From assembly GCF_002939475.1 (NCBI RefSeq), contig NZ_PKFQ01000001.1, forward strand, positions 2,973,001 to 3,037,000: a stretch of DNA of 64,000 nucleotides, read 5' to 3'. The notes beneath the pieces are model-generated. The model was not told the DNA's origin. It searched no databases and saw only the letters and a list, made by a program, of their open reading frames with translations. Made by a program: the position numbers and the translations under genes. Source of the stretch: Streptomyces cinnamoneus (GTDB lineage: Bacteria; Actinomycetota; Actinomycetes; Streptomycetales; Streptomycetaceae). Within the stretch, counting starts at the first letter, position 1; every line of letters starts with the position of its first letter. Shown one piece after another: positions 17,689 through 25,614 of the stretch.

Positions 17689-19227
17689 ATGCACCGACGC
17701 GATGTACTCAAGATGACGGCGACGGCTATCGCGGGGGCCGCGAGTGTGCTTACGCTCGAAGGCGTGAGTTTCGCCCGCGCCGACGGGTCCGCCCGGACCG
17801 CCGGCGAAGAGACCCGCCACGTCACCGGCCGCCTGCCGGCCGGTGCTCCGGACTTCGTCCACCTCCCCGTGGAAGTACCCTCCGGAGTCCGTGAAATCGC
17901 CGTCTCCTACACGTACGACCGCCCCGCCGTCCCGAGCGGCACCCCGGGCAACGCCTGTGACATCGGCGTCTTCGACGAACGCGGCACCGAGCTGGGCGGC
18001 GCGGGCTTCCGCGGCTGGTCGGGTGGGGCGCGCACGGAGTTCGCCATCAGCGCCGAACGGGCCACGCCCGGCTACCTGCCGGGGCCCGTGCGGCCCGGCA
18101 CCTGGCACATCGCCCTCGGCCCCTACACCGTCGCCCCGCAGGGCATGGCCTACGACGTGACGGTGACGCTGCGGTACGGGGCGCCGGGGTTGACGCCCGC
18201 GCCGGTGTACCCGCCGCGCCGGGCGAGGGGCCGCGGCCGGGCCTGGTACCGGGGCGACAACCACCTGCACAGCGTCCACTCCGACGGCCTGCGCACCCCC
18301 GCGGAGATCGCCGCGGCCGCCCGCGCGGCCGGACTCGACTGGATCACGACCACCGAGCACAACACGACGTCGTCGCACGCCGCCTGGCAAGGGCTGTGGG
18401 GCGACGACCTGCTGATCCTCACCGGTGAGGAGATCACGACCCGCAACGGGCACGTCCTCGCGCTCGGCACGGCCCCCGGGACCTTCCTCGACTGGCGCTA
18501 CCGCGCGAGAGACCACGCCTTCGGCCGCATCGCGCGCACGGTCCGCCGGGCGGGCGGGCTGGTCGTCCCCGCCCACCCCTACGGCACGTGCGTGGGCTGC
18601 AACTGGAAGTTCGGCTACGAGGACGCGGACGTGGTCGAGGTCTGGAACGGCCTGTGGACGCCGGACGACGAGATGGCGGTCGCGACCTGGGACGCGATGC
18701 TGGCGGCGCCCGCCCGTGAGGGCGGCGCCTGGCTGCCCGCCATGGGCAACAGCGACGCCCACCGCGAGCCCCAGGTGGTGGGCCTGCCCCAGACGGTCGT
18801 CCTGGCCGACGACCTCTCCCACGACGCCCTGCTGGCGGGGCTGCGCGCGGGCCGCAGCTGGATCGCCGAGTCGTCGGCGGTCGCCCTGACCTTCGGGGCG
18901 ACGGACGGCCGGGGCGGCCACGCAGGCATCGGCGAACGCCTGCGGGTCGGCCCGGACGCGGAGGTGACGGTGCGCCTGGACGTACGGGGGGCGCCGGTGA
19001 CCGGCTGCACGGTGTCGTTCGTGACGGACCAGGGGGTGCTGCTGACGACCCCGGTACCGGCGGACGGCCGCGTGGAGTGGCACACGACGGCCGCCCGGTC
19101 GGCGTACGTACGGGCGGAGGTGCGGCGCCCGCCGGCGGGTGGGGGCGGAGACGGGGGCGGGTCGGGGCTGCCGGGGGCGATGGTGGCGCTGACGAACCCG
19201 GTGTTCCTGGGCCGTGCGGTGGATTAG
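17689..19227 (+). CDS. Tat-exported PHP-domain phosphoesterase (CehA/McbA type)
   Basis: 512 residues from the ATG at 17689. The N-terminus RRDVLKMTATAIAGAASVL is a twin-arginine signal, so the enzyme should be exported folded. The PHP metal-site motifs are present in order: DNHLHSVHSDG (about 190), TTEHNT (about 224), LTGEEITT and NGHVLALG, then VPAHPYG and GNSDAHREPQ. These bind a di- or trinuclear metal centre for phosphoester hydrolysis. A beta-sandwich region occupies residues 45-180. It may serve extracellular phosphate or nucleotide scavenging, but I see no PHO box directly before it. Confidence 0.85.
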   Translation: MHRRDVLKMTATAIAGAASVLTLEGVSFARADGSARTAGEETRHVTGRLPAGAPDFVHLPVEVPSGVREIAVSYTYDRPAVPSGTPGNACDIGVFDERGTELGGAGFRGWSGGARTEFAISAERATPGYLPGPVRPGTWHIALGPYTVAPQGMAYDVTVTLRYGAPGLTPAPVYPPRRARGRGRAWYRGDNHLHSVHSDGLRTPAEIAAAARAAGLDWITTTEHNTTSSHAAWQGLWGDDLLILTGEEITTRNGHVLALGTAPGTFLDWRYRARDHAFGRIARTVRRAGGLVVPAHPYGTCVGCNWKFGYEDADVVEVWNGLWTPDDEMAVATWDAMLAAPAREGGAWLPAMGNSDAHREPQVVGLPQTVVLADDLSHDALLAGLRAGRSWIAESSAVALTFGATDGRGGHAGIGERLRVGPDAEVTVRLDVRGAPVTGCTVSFVTDQGVLLTTPVPADGRVEWHTTAARSAYVRAEVRRPPAGGGGDGGGSGLPGAMVALTNPVFLGRAVD

Positions 19228-19239
19228 CGGGTCAGTGAG

Positions 19240-19620
19240 TCACTGGTCAGTGGGGGTCGCTGGGTCACCGGATCGGCGGTGGCTCAGTACGTTCACCACG
19301 CGGCCGTCGGGGTCCCGGACGAAGAACCGGCGCACGCCCCACTCCTCGTCCTGCAAGAGGTGGACGATCTCCGCCCCGCTCTCCCGCACGGCCGCGTAGG
19401 CGGCGTCCACGTCGTCGACCTCGACGCTCAGGTCGGGAGCGACCGGCGCGGTCTCGTCGTGCGTCATGACGCTGATCTGTGCTGCGGGGCTGGCGGGGGA
19501 CGCGAGCGTCATGATCCAGCCGTGGTTCATGACTTCCTCGAAGCCGAGGAGGCCGTAGAAGTCCCGGCTCTCCTGCACGGCCTCTGAGTGGATGTTGGGG
19601 ACGACGCGGCGGACGGTCAT
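19240..19620 (-). CDS. VOC (glyoxalase/bleomycin-resistance) family protein
   Basis: 126 residues, one VOC unit made of two beta-alpha-beta-beta-beta modules: ESRDFYGLLGFEEV at the start, VEVDDVDAAYAAV in the middle and RRFFVRDPDGRVVNVL at the end. Metal ligands of the fold are partly recognisable. Reaction unknown. It is convergent with the PHP gene, with 12 bases between stops. Confidence 0.85.
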   Translation of the reverse strand: MTVRRVVPNIHSEAVQESRDFYGLLGFEEVMNHGWIMTLASPASPAAQISVMTHDETAPVAPDLSVEVDDVDAAYAAVRESGAEIVHLLQDEEWGVRRFFVRDPDGRVVNVLSHRRSGDPATPTDQ

Positions 19621-19659
19621 CGACGGCTCCTGGGCGGGAGGAACGGTACGGGGGTCGGG

Positions 19660-20073
19660 CTACATGCAGTGCGGTGCCCCGGACGGGTCGGGTACGTAGA
19701 CGCAGTAGAGCATCAGCAGCTCGAACGGAATCGCCAGCCCGTTGAACCACACGCTCACGTAGGCGAGCAGACCCGACCGCGTCGACCAGAGCCCGACACC
19801 GCACCGGCGGCGGATGCGCTGGGCGAGCAGGACGCACGCGACGACGGCGGCCACGCCGAGGGCCAGGCCGCCCCATGCGGCGACGTATTCCGTCCGGGGG
19901 AAGGGCAGGGGCCCGCAGGCCGCCTGTTCGCGGTCGACCCAGTCCCGGTCGATGACCTGCACGTACCAGGAGCTCAGCGCTCCGAGAACGGTCATCACGG
20001 CAACCAGCAGGGCCCCTGCCGCCGTCGCGGGCGGGGGTGCGGGTGCGGTGGAGGCGGAGGAAGTGGCGGTCAT
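19660..20073 (-). CDS. Small membrane protein of unknown function
   Basis: 137 residues if it starts at the ATG at 20071-20073. A GTG at 20151 in the same frame has no ribosome site. Three to four hydrophobic segments are seen: AGALLVAVMTVLGALSSW, YVAAWGGLALGVAAVVACVLL and AYVSVWFNGLAIPFELLMLY. It is rich in cysteines near the ends. No family recognised. Confidence 0.6.
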   Translation of the reverse strand: MTATSSASTAPAPPPATAAGALLVAVMTVLGALSSWYVQVIDRDWVDREQAACGPLPFPRTEYVAAWGGLALGVAAVVACVLLAQRIRRRCGVGLWSTRSGLLAYVSVWFNGLAIPFELLMLYCVYVPDPSGAPHCM

Positions 20074-20131
20074 GGGTACCGATCTCGCGGGGCGCTTGGC
20101 TGCGTGTGGCTCGTTGGCCCGTAGACGGTAC

Positions 20132-20767
20132 TCAGCGGTACCGGTGCTCACAGACGCAGCCCGGGCACGGTGCGAAGGCAGGGGCGTACGCCGCGCGGGT
20201 CGGGGTCGGGAGGTGTCCGAGCGGCATGGCGGGTGGCCCGCCGGTGTGGGCGACGGCCGTGGGCGCGGGGGTGCGGGTGGCGGCCGGGGTGTAGGCCGGG
20301 CGCCGGGCTCGCGTGGGGCGGCGCCGTCGCCGCAGGCGCCACGGCAGCCACCTCATGCTTCCTCCTGCTGCACCTGGTGGACCTGCCGCATCTGCCGCAT
20401 CTGCTGCTCGTAGTGCAGCAGCTCTTCGGCGGGCCCGGCCCAGGCTTCTGGCGTAGGTGATCGCCGAGGCGTAGCCGTCCCCCGGCCCGAGCCCGAGCCG
20501 GTACCGCGCCTCGTGCACGGCGGCGAGGGCGTCGCAGCGGCCCCGGTGACTCGGGGGCAGTGCCCCGGCGGCGAGCTCCAGGTCGTAGGCCTTCTCCAGC
20601 ACGTACGCCCGGAGCCGCCCGGTCAGGGAGCGCATGCGGTGGGGGGCGGGCAACCAGCGCTCGGTGTCGGTGGCTTCGCGGACGAGGTCCTCGATCGCTT
20701 CGAGCGGCTGCGGCGGCTTGACGGCGGGGGCTCCGCCGGGGTTGGCGGTATGGGGGAAGAAGGGCAT
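20132..20767 (-). CDS. Probable DUF6415-type protein with proline/arginine tail
   Basis: 211 residues from MPFFPHTANPGG (ATG at 20765-20767). The helical core (EAIEDLVREATD, LTGRLRAYVLEKAYDLE, HEARYRLGLGPG, YARSLGRA) matches what I remember of DUF6415, a family often found beside XRE/DUF397 modules in Streptomyces. The last 90 residues are Ala/Pro/Arg-rich and may be a non-conserved read-on. Directly divergent from it is a DUF397 fragment. Confidence 0.55.
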   Translation of the reverse strand: MPFFPHTANPGGAPAVKPPQPLEAIEDLVREATDTERWLPAPHRMRSLTGRLRAYVLEKAYDLELAAGALPPSHRGRCDALAAVHEARYRLGLGPGDGYASAITYARSLGRARRRAAALRAADAADAAGPPGAAGGSMRWLPWRLRRRRRPTRARRPAYTPAATRTPAPTAVAHTGGPPAMPLGHLPTPTRAAYAPAFAPCPGCVCEHRYR

Positions 20768-20770
20768 GGG

Positions 20771-20932
20771 GGGTTCATCGACACCGGCGGAGGCAGTTGC
20801 GTCTCGGTCGCGCCGCTGACCGACCAGGTCGCCGTCCGCGACTCCAAGCAACGCAACGGCCCCACCTTCGTCGTCCCGGCCACCGCCTGGACGGCCTTCG
20901 TCGGCGGGGTCCAAGCCGGCCACCTCGGCTGA
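20771..20932 (+). pseudogene. 5'-truncated DUF397 gene
   Basis: The frame reads TGGGSCVSVAPL, then VRDSKQRNGPTFVVPATAW, then FVGGVQAGHLG and a stop. That is the back two-thirds of DUF397. The front part (WRKSS-type motif) is missing and is replaced by the 5' end of the divergent DUF6415-like gene. It probably became truncated when that gene arrived. Translation from an upstream in-frame start cannot be ruled out. Confidence 0.6.
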
Positions 20933-21103
20933 CCCCGAAACCGTAGAACCGCCCCCTCAGTGCGAAGGAGACCGCTTCGCGGTCTCGCGGCATCGCTCCG
21001 GTGGGGCGGTCGATTCGGCTCGGCCGTCCGCCCCTCTCGTCTCGCGCCTACGGCGCAAAGCGGCGGCAGCGGGAAGGGAGGGGCGGGCGGGGGCGCGTCG
21101 CCG

Positions 21104-21136
21104 GGCTGGCGGGCCGTCGCGGGGCACCGGCAGCCG
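21104..21136 (+). repeat. 33-bp direct repeat, copy A
   Basis: Matches 21873-21905 at 31 of 33 bases (core CCGTCGCGG then GCACCGGCAGCCG). The two copies bracket the secreted-protein gene at 21214-21669. Confidence 0.65.
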
Positions 21137-21213
21137 GCCTTGCCCCCTTGGCCGGGACGCGGTCACCCCTGCGCACGGCGCCGCGTGACGCAGCCGCCTG
21201 CCGGGTTACGGGG

Positions 21214-21669
21214 TCAATGCCACTTCGTCACTCCCGACTTACTCCAGTCTTCGCCTGGGTGTTTGAATCCAGCCCGTACCTGCGTTCCGTCCGGCCAGTA
21301 GTACATGTTTCCGAAGTTCGAGCCCCACCTGTCCGTCGCGGTGAAGTAGCCGAGAACGTGCTCGATGCTTCCGTCGGGCCCTTTTCGGTCTATCCAGCCT
21401 TCATAGCCCTGGCACCCGGACTTGACGAAGACACGCGCCCACGCGTACCACTTACCGTCTTTCTTGCCCGACCGGAGTTCGACCGACCCGCAACCTCCGT
21501 CCTTGGCGCTGTCGTCGGTATCCACCTTGTCCCAGGAGACAGGGCCGGGATCCTGGTTGTCACACGAGTAGCCGCCGCCGCATGGCAGGCCGGCGGCATT
21601 GGCAACGCCGGCCAGGGGGGCGACCACCATGACGACGGCAGCCGCAACCACCGAGAACCTCTTGATCAC
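21214..21669 (-). CDS. Small secreted cysteine-containing protein
   Basis: 151 residues from the GTG at 21667-21669, preceded by AAGGGAG. The signal peptide is VIKRFSVVAAAVVMVVAP with cleavage after ANA. The mature part is about 120 residues with four cysteines (LPCGGGYSC, GGCGS, SGCQG), probably two disulfides, and is aromatic-rich (WYAWARVFVK, NMYYWPDG). No catalytic motif seen. It is flanked by a direct repeat on both sides and has lower GC than its neighbours, so it may be acquired DNA. Confidence 0.7.
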   Translation of the reverse strand: MIKRFSVVAAAVVMVVAPLAGVANAAGLPCGGGYSCDNQDPGPVSWDKVDTDDSAKDGGCGSVELRSGKKDGKWYAWARVFVKSGCQGYEGWIDRKGPDGSIEHVLGYFTATDRWGSNFGNMYYWPDGTQVRAGFKHPGEDWSKSGVTKWH

Positions 21670-21872
21670 GGAGACTCCCTTCTCTACGTCACAGCCGGAC
21701 CGGCCGCGTGAAGAGTGAACCAGCTGTCCTAGTGGGAAGGAACATGCCAATCGGCCATCAAGAGGGGCATGTGCCGCAGCAGCGCGAATACCCGCTTGAT
21801 CACGGATCAGATGCTTCGCCCTTGGCGACAAGAAGCGGGCTGACGTGACAACTATCGTGCTTCGGTTCAGCC

Positions 21873-21905
21873 GGCTGGCCGGCCGTCGCGGAGCACCGGC
21901 AGCCG
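21873..21905 (+). repeat. 33-bp direct repeat, copy B
   Basis: Second copy of the repeat at 21104-21136, ending 16 bases before the start codon of the DUF523 gene. Confidence 0.65.
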
Positions 21906-21921
21906 CCCTAGCCTGGAGCGC

Positions 21922-22371
21922 ATGGAAGCAATCCTGGTCAGTGCATGTCTGCGCGGAGTGCCGTGCCGGTACGACGGCCGTCACAAGGCGGCGCCGGAGA
22001 TCGAGGCGGCGGCGGCTGGTCGCGAGGTCGTGGCGTTCTGCCCGGAGGTCGCGGGCGGGCTCGCGACGCCCCGGCGCCCCGCCGAGCTCGTGGGTGGCGA
22101 CGGGCACGACGTGCTCGACGGGACGGCGAAGGTCGTCGAGGACACCGGGCGGGAGGTGACGGCCGAGTTCGTCGAGGGTGCGCGCCGCGCGCTCGACGTG
22201 GCTCAGCGGGCCGGCTGCACGGAGGCGCTGTTGATGCCCCGGAGCCCGTCCTGCGGACGCGGCACGGTCTACGACGGGTCGTTCGCCGGAAAGCCGGTGC
22301 CGGGCGACGGCGTGACGGCCGCGCTGCTGGAACGGAACGGGATCACCGTGCGGGCCGCGCCCGGGGTGTGA
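21922..22371 (+). CDS. DUF523 family protein
   Basis: 149 residues with the DUF523 signature: ILVSACLRGVPCRYDG at the start, FCPEVAGGLATPR, and a PRSPSCGRGTVYDGSF stretch. Four conserved cysteines suggest metal or thiol chemistry. The family is widespread and its biochemical role is not established. Convergent with the DUF1963 gene. Confidence 0.88.
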   Translation: MEAILVSACLRGVPCRYDGRHKAAPEIEAAAAGREVVAFCPEVAGGLATPRRPAELVGGDGHDVLDGTAKVVEDTGREVTAEFVEGARRALDVAQRAGCTEALLMPRSPSCGRGTVYDGSFAGKPVPGDGVTAALLERNGITVRAAPGV

Positions 22372-22387
22372 GGCTCTCGGCCGCCGG

Positions 22388-23233
22388 TCAGCTGCACTGC
22401 CAGGTGAACATCGCACGGTCGAAGCGGCGTTCGGCCAGGTCTTCGCGGCGTATGAGCCAGTAGAGCGCGCCGCAGTCGCCCCACATCATGCCGGCGTCGT
22501 CGTCGCTGTCGATCTGGGCGAGCAGCACCCAGCGGAGGGACTCGTCCTTGAGGCGGGGGTCGTTCCACGCGCAGCCCAGGACGCCGTGGGCGACCTCGGT
22601 CTCGACCTCGTCCTGGACGGGGTCGGCGTGACCGCCGACGCGGTGCCCCGCGCCTTCGTCGCTCTCCCACAGGGCCTCGCGGAAGTCGTCGTCGAACACC
22701 GGGTGGTCGTCGGGCATCGGCGCGAACTCCTCGTAGACCACGGGGTGCCAGAGGTACGGCGCCGTCGTCTCCGCGCGGGCCGTCAGCGGCACCTCGGGGT
22801 ACGGCCGTATCCCCTCGGGGGCCGGGCGCTCGGCGACCGGTACGCCCTGCGGGACGTACAGCACCCGTGCCCCCGCCCACGTGTCGGGGTGGTGGGGCGC
22901 GACCAGGGCGGCGCCGTCGTCCAGCTGACCGTCGAAGTAGAAGAAGGCCAGCGTGCCGTCCGTCGGCAGGTCGATGTCGAGGGCGGCGGGGGGAAGCGCG
23001 GCGCAGTCGAGGGAGGCGATGAAGGAGAGCGGGCCGTGACCCTCCCACACGGGCCACTCCTCGTGCTCCGGCAGCTCCGGCAGGCCGCCGAGCCGGCCGG
23101 CCACGGGGTCCGCGCCCGAGGCCTTCACCAGGCCCACGCCCGGCCGCAACAGTCCGATCCACCGCTCGGCGATGTCGGCGGGCAGGTGCTCGCGGGCGAG
23201 CGCATGCAGTACGTCGACGGTGCTGTCTGTCAT
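22388..23233 (-). CDS. DUF1963 (YwqG-like) protein
   Basis: 281 residues from MTDSTVDVLH (ATG at 23231-23233). It has the DUF1963 pattern of LGGLPELPEHEEWP, LSFIASLDCAAL, LAFFYFDG, ALVAPHHPDTW and a C-terminal WVLLAQIDSDDDAGMMWGDCG. This is the two-subdomain fold seen in YwqG, of unknown biochemical function and likely cytoplasmic. Confidence 0.85.
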   Translation of the reverse strand: MTDSTVDVLHALAREHLPADIAERWIGLLRPGVGLVKASGADPVAGRLGGLPELPEHEEWPVWEGHGPLSFIASLDCAALPPAALDIDLPTDGTLAFFYFDGQLDDGAALVAPHHPDTWAGARVLYVPQGVPVAERPAPEGIRPYPEVPLTARAETTAPYLWHPVVYEEFAPMPDDHPVFDDDFREALWESDEGAGHRVGGHADPVQDEVETEVAHGVLGCAWNDPRLKDESLRWVLLAQIDSDDDAGMMWGDCGALYWLIRREDLAERRFDRAMFTWQCS

Positions 23234-23461
23234 GCGAACGATGATGCACGGCACCACTGACAACGGCCCCGGCCCCAGTTGCGGGCCCGGTGGGCGGCGC
23301 GGACAGTGAGAGGAGTGGCCGTGCCTTGTCCAGTGGCCCACCGGCGGACCGCCCGTGCGGCGCCGGCCCTGAATCAGAGAGCCACTCCCCCTGGTGACGC
23401 GGGCATCGACACCCCCACAGCGCGATCAACCCACGAAGCGACGCAGGAGAGGAGCACTCCT

Positions 23462-24028
23462 ATGCGCAAGAACACCCGGGCACGTCGTCTCCTGACGACA
23501 TCGACGGCTCTGGCCGCCGGGGGCATCATGTTCCTGCCCGCGCCTGACGTGGCGCAGCCGGCGGCGGCACCCGGCTCCCCGACCCAGGTGTCGGGAGCCT
23601 CGTTCCAGTTCGTCAACGGGCAGACCGGAAAGTGCGCGACCCTCGCCGGAGGAGTCTCCACCGACAACAACGTCGAACTCCTGCAGTTCAACTGCGACAC
23701 GCATCCCTCGCGTCGCTGGCGGCTGGCCAACTGGGACGGCAGCTCCTACCAGATCGTCAACCGGCAGACCGGCAAGTGCGCGACGGTCGCCGGTGGCGTC
23801 TCCACCGACAACAACGTCGGGCTCGTGCAGTTCAACTGCGACTCACATCCCTCGCGTCGCTGGCGGCTCACGAACTGGAACGGCCGCTCCTACCAGGTCG
23901 TGAACGTGCAGACCGGAAAGTGCGCGACCGTCGCCGGAGGGGTCTCCACGGACAACAACGTCGGGCTCGTGCAGTTCACCTGCGACACCCACCCCTCCCG
24001 CCGCTGGACCCTGCGCCTGGCGGGGTGA
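23462..24028 (+). CDS. Secreted ricin-type beta-trefoil (lectin-like) protein
   Basis: 188 residues from the ATG at 23462 (GGAGAGG upstream). A signal peptide runs to about residue 35. The rest is three nearly identical 48-residue repeats, each with QTGKCATVAGGVSTDNNV, QF(N/T)CD and HPSRRW, together making one beta-trefoil. The 144-bp DNA units (from 23600, 23744 and 23888) are almost the same, so the trefoil looks newly built by duplication. Likely a stand-alone carbohydrate-binding secreted protein. Confidence 0.82.
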   Translation: MRKNTRARRLLTTSTALAAGGIMFLPAPDVAQPAAAPGSPTQVSGASFQFVNGQTGKCATLAGGVSTDNNVELLQFNCDTHPSRRWRLANWDGSSYQIVNRQTGKCATVAGGVSTDNNVGLVQFNCDSHPSRRWRLTNWNGRSYQVVNVQTGKCATVAGGVSTDNNVGLVQFTCDTHPSRRWTLRLAG

Positions 24029-24060
24029 CCGCAGGGGGCTCAGCGCGGTGTCACCCCGCC
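24019..24060. terminator. Shared terminator of two convergent genes
   Basis: An 11-bp perfect inverted repeat (24019-24029 with 24050-24060) overlaps the ends of both the lectin-like gene and the MarR gene, only 11 bases apart. It can end transcription from both sides. Confidence 0.65.
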
Positions 24061-24510
24061 GCCGACATTGCGGATCATGCGCTGGAGCACGGTGAGCGCG
24101 GCGGCGTACTCCTCGTCCGTGACGCCCTCGTGGATCTCCGAGCGCAGCCGGGCGACCAGGCTCCTGGCCTGCCCCTCGGCCTCCCGCCCGGCGTCCGTGA
24201 GGGTGAGGCGACCGGAGTCGTCAGCGGTGAGCCAACCGCGGTGGAGCAGGTTGTCGACGGCGTGCCCCATGTCCTCGGGGCCCAGGTGGTAGGGGAACGC
24301 GTCCAGCCGGGCGCAGACCTCCTCCCGGGTCAGGCCGCCCTCCGATGCGCCGACGTGGTTGAGCGTCCACCACTGCGGCTGCGTGATGTCCGCCCGGGCC
24401 AGCGCGCTGCGGACGTGCCGGAGCAGCGCCTGGGTGGTGGACCAGGCCCAGTAGGCCGCCGGCTGGGCGGCCAGGGCGGGGACATCGAGGTGTTCGGTTC
24501 CTGTCGTCAT
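24040..24510 (-). CDS. MarR-family transcriptional regulator
   Basis: 156 residues. The winged helix-turn-helix covers about residues 40-105 (PQWWTLNHVGASEGGLTREEVCARL, HLGPEDMGHAVDNLLHRGWL, SGRLTLTDAG). Flanking helices form the dimer interface. A palindrome 17-32 bases before the start codon is a likely autoregulatory site. It could also control the asparaginase gene on the far side. Confidence 0.87.
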   Translation of the reverse strand: MTTGTEHLDVPALAAQPAAYWAWSTTQALLRHVRSALARADITQPQWWTLNHVGASEGGLTREEVCARLDAFPYHLGPEDMGHAVDNLLHRGWLTADDSGRLTLTDAGREAEGQARSLVARLRSEIHEGVTDEEYAAALTVLQRMIRNVGGGVTPR

Positions 24511-24526
24511 GCGGTGACGCTAAAAG

Positions 24527-24542
24527 CTCAACCCTGATTGAG
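24527..24542 (-). promoter_or_regulatory. CTCAA-N6-TTGAG palindrome upstream of marR
   Basis: The perfect inverted repeat CTCAACCCTGATTGAG lies 17 bases before the MarR start. It is the usual size and position for autoregulation by this family. Binding is inferred. Confidence 0.6.
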
Positions 24543-24561
24543 GTCAAGGGCGGCGCGGCCC

Positions 24562-25539
24562 TCACCCGTGCTGGACGAACGCCGCTGCCACCCTCGTCCG
24601 TTCCGCGCCCGACGCGCACAGCAGGCGCAGGAGCACCCGGGCCTTGTACGGGTCGAGCATTCCGCCGTCGATCAGGCCGCGTCCCAGCAGGTCCGTCTCC
24701 GAGCCCGGGGCACGGTAGGTGTGGCTCAGCACCGAGCCGCCTCCCGTGCGGGACGTCAGCACGACCGGCATCCGTGCGGCCAGGTCGCCGAGGACGGGCG
24801 CCAGGTGGGCCGGTACGTGGCCGACGCCGAAGCCGGCGACGACCAGGCCCTGGTGGGTGTCCGCGAGGGACGTGTGCGTGGTGCCGTCGTCGTCGAGCGT
24901 GGCACAGTGCAGGGCCACGCGCGTGGCGGCCAGGCGCGTGCGGTCGGTGTCCAGCGGGAGCAGTGCGCGGCGCTCGGGTCTGGCCAGGATCCGCACCCTC
25001 CCCTCGACGACGTGCCCGACGGGGCCGGCGTTCGGGGAGACGAAGGCCGCCGTGCTCGTGCTGTGGGACTTGGCGGTCCAACGCGCCGCGTGCACCTCGT
25101 CGTTGAAGGCGACCAGCGCCCCCAGTCCGCGTGCCGCGGGCGCGACGGCGACGCGTACGGCGGCGAGGACGTTCGCGGGGCCGTCCGCTCCCGCCATGGC
25201 GGGCTGGCGCATCGCTCCGGTCAGGACGAACGGCGCGTCGTGCCGCCACAGCAGGTCCACGAGGAACGCCGCCTCCTCCAGGGTGTCCGTGCCCTGGGTG
25301 ACGACGATGCCGTCGGCGCCGTCGGCCACCGCCCGGGAGGCGGCCTGGACGACGTCGAGCACGTCCGCGAACGTCAGACTTCCGCTGGGTACGGCGCGGA
25401 CGTCCCGTACGTCCAGCGGCACTCCGAGTCCGCCGAGCCCCGGTACGGCCGCCGCGATGTCGGCGCCCGTCAGCCGCTCGTCCGCGGCACCGCCCGACAC
25501 GGAGATCGTGCCTCCGAGCGCGAACAAAGTGACACCCAT
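24562..25539 (-). CDS. L-asparaginase family protein
   Basis: 325 residues. The nucleophile threonine is in LFALGGTIS at the N-terminus. The second conserved threonine-aspartate pair is in VVTQGTDTLEE, and the lysine is in RWTAKSHST. The fold is a cytoplasmic (type I-like) asparaginase that hydrolyses asparagine to aspartate and ammonia. No signal peptide. The next gene upstream on this strand is a D-aminoacylase-like amidohydrolase. Confidence 0.88.
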   Translation of the reverse strand: MGVTLFALGGTISVSGGAADERLTGADIAAAVPGLGGLGVPLDVRDVRAVPSGSLTFADVLDVVQAASRAVADGADGIVVTQGTDTLEEAAFLVDLLWRHDAPFVLTGAMRQPAMAGADGPANVLAAVRVAVAPAARGLGALVAFNDEVHAARWTAKSHSTSTAAFVSPNAGPVGHVVEGRVRILARPERRALLPLDTDRTRLAATRVALHCATLDDDGTTHTSLADTHQGLVVAGFGVGHVPAHLAPVLGDLAARMPVVLTSRTGGGSVLSHTYRAPGSETDLLGRGLIDGGMLDPYKARVLLRLLCASGAERTRVAAAFVQHG

Positions 25540-25614
25540 GCGCCGGCCCTCCCCCTCGCCGGTGGCTCACCGTACAGCGCGGCCGTTCGGTCTCCGCCAC
25601 CAGCTCCGGAGCGC

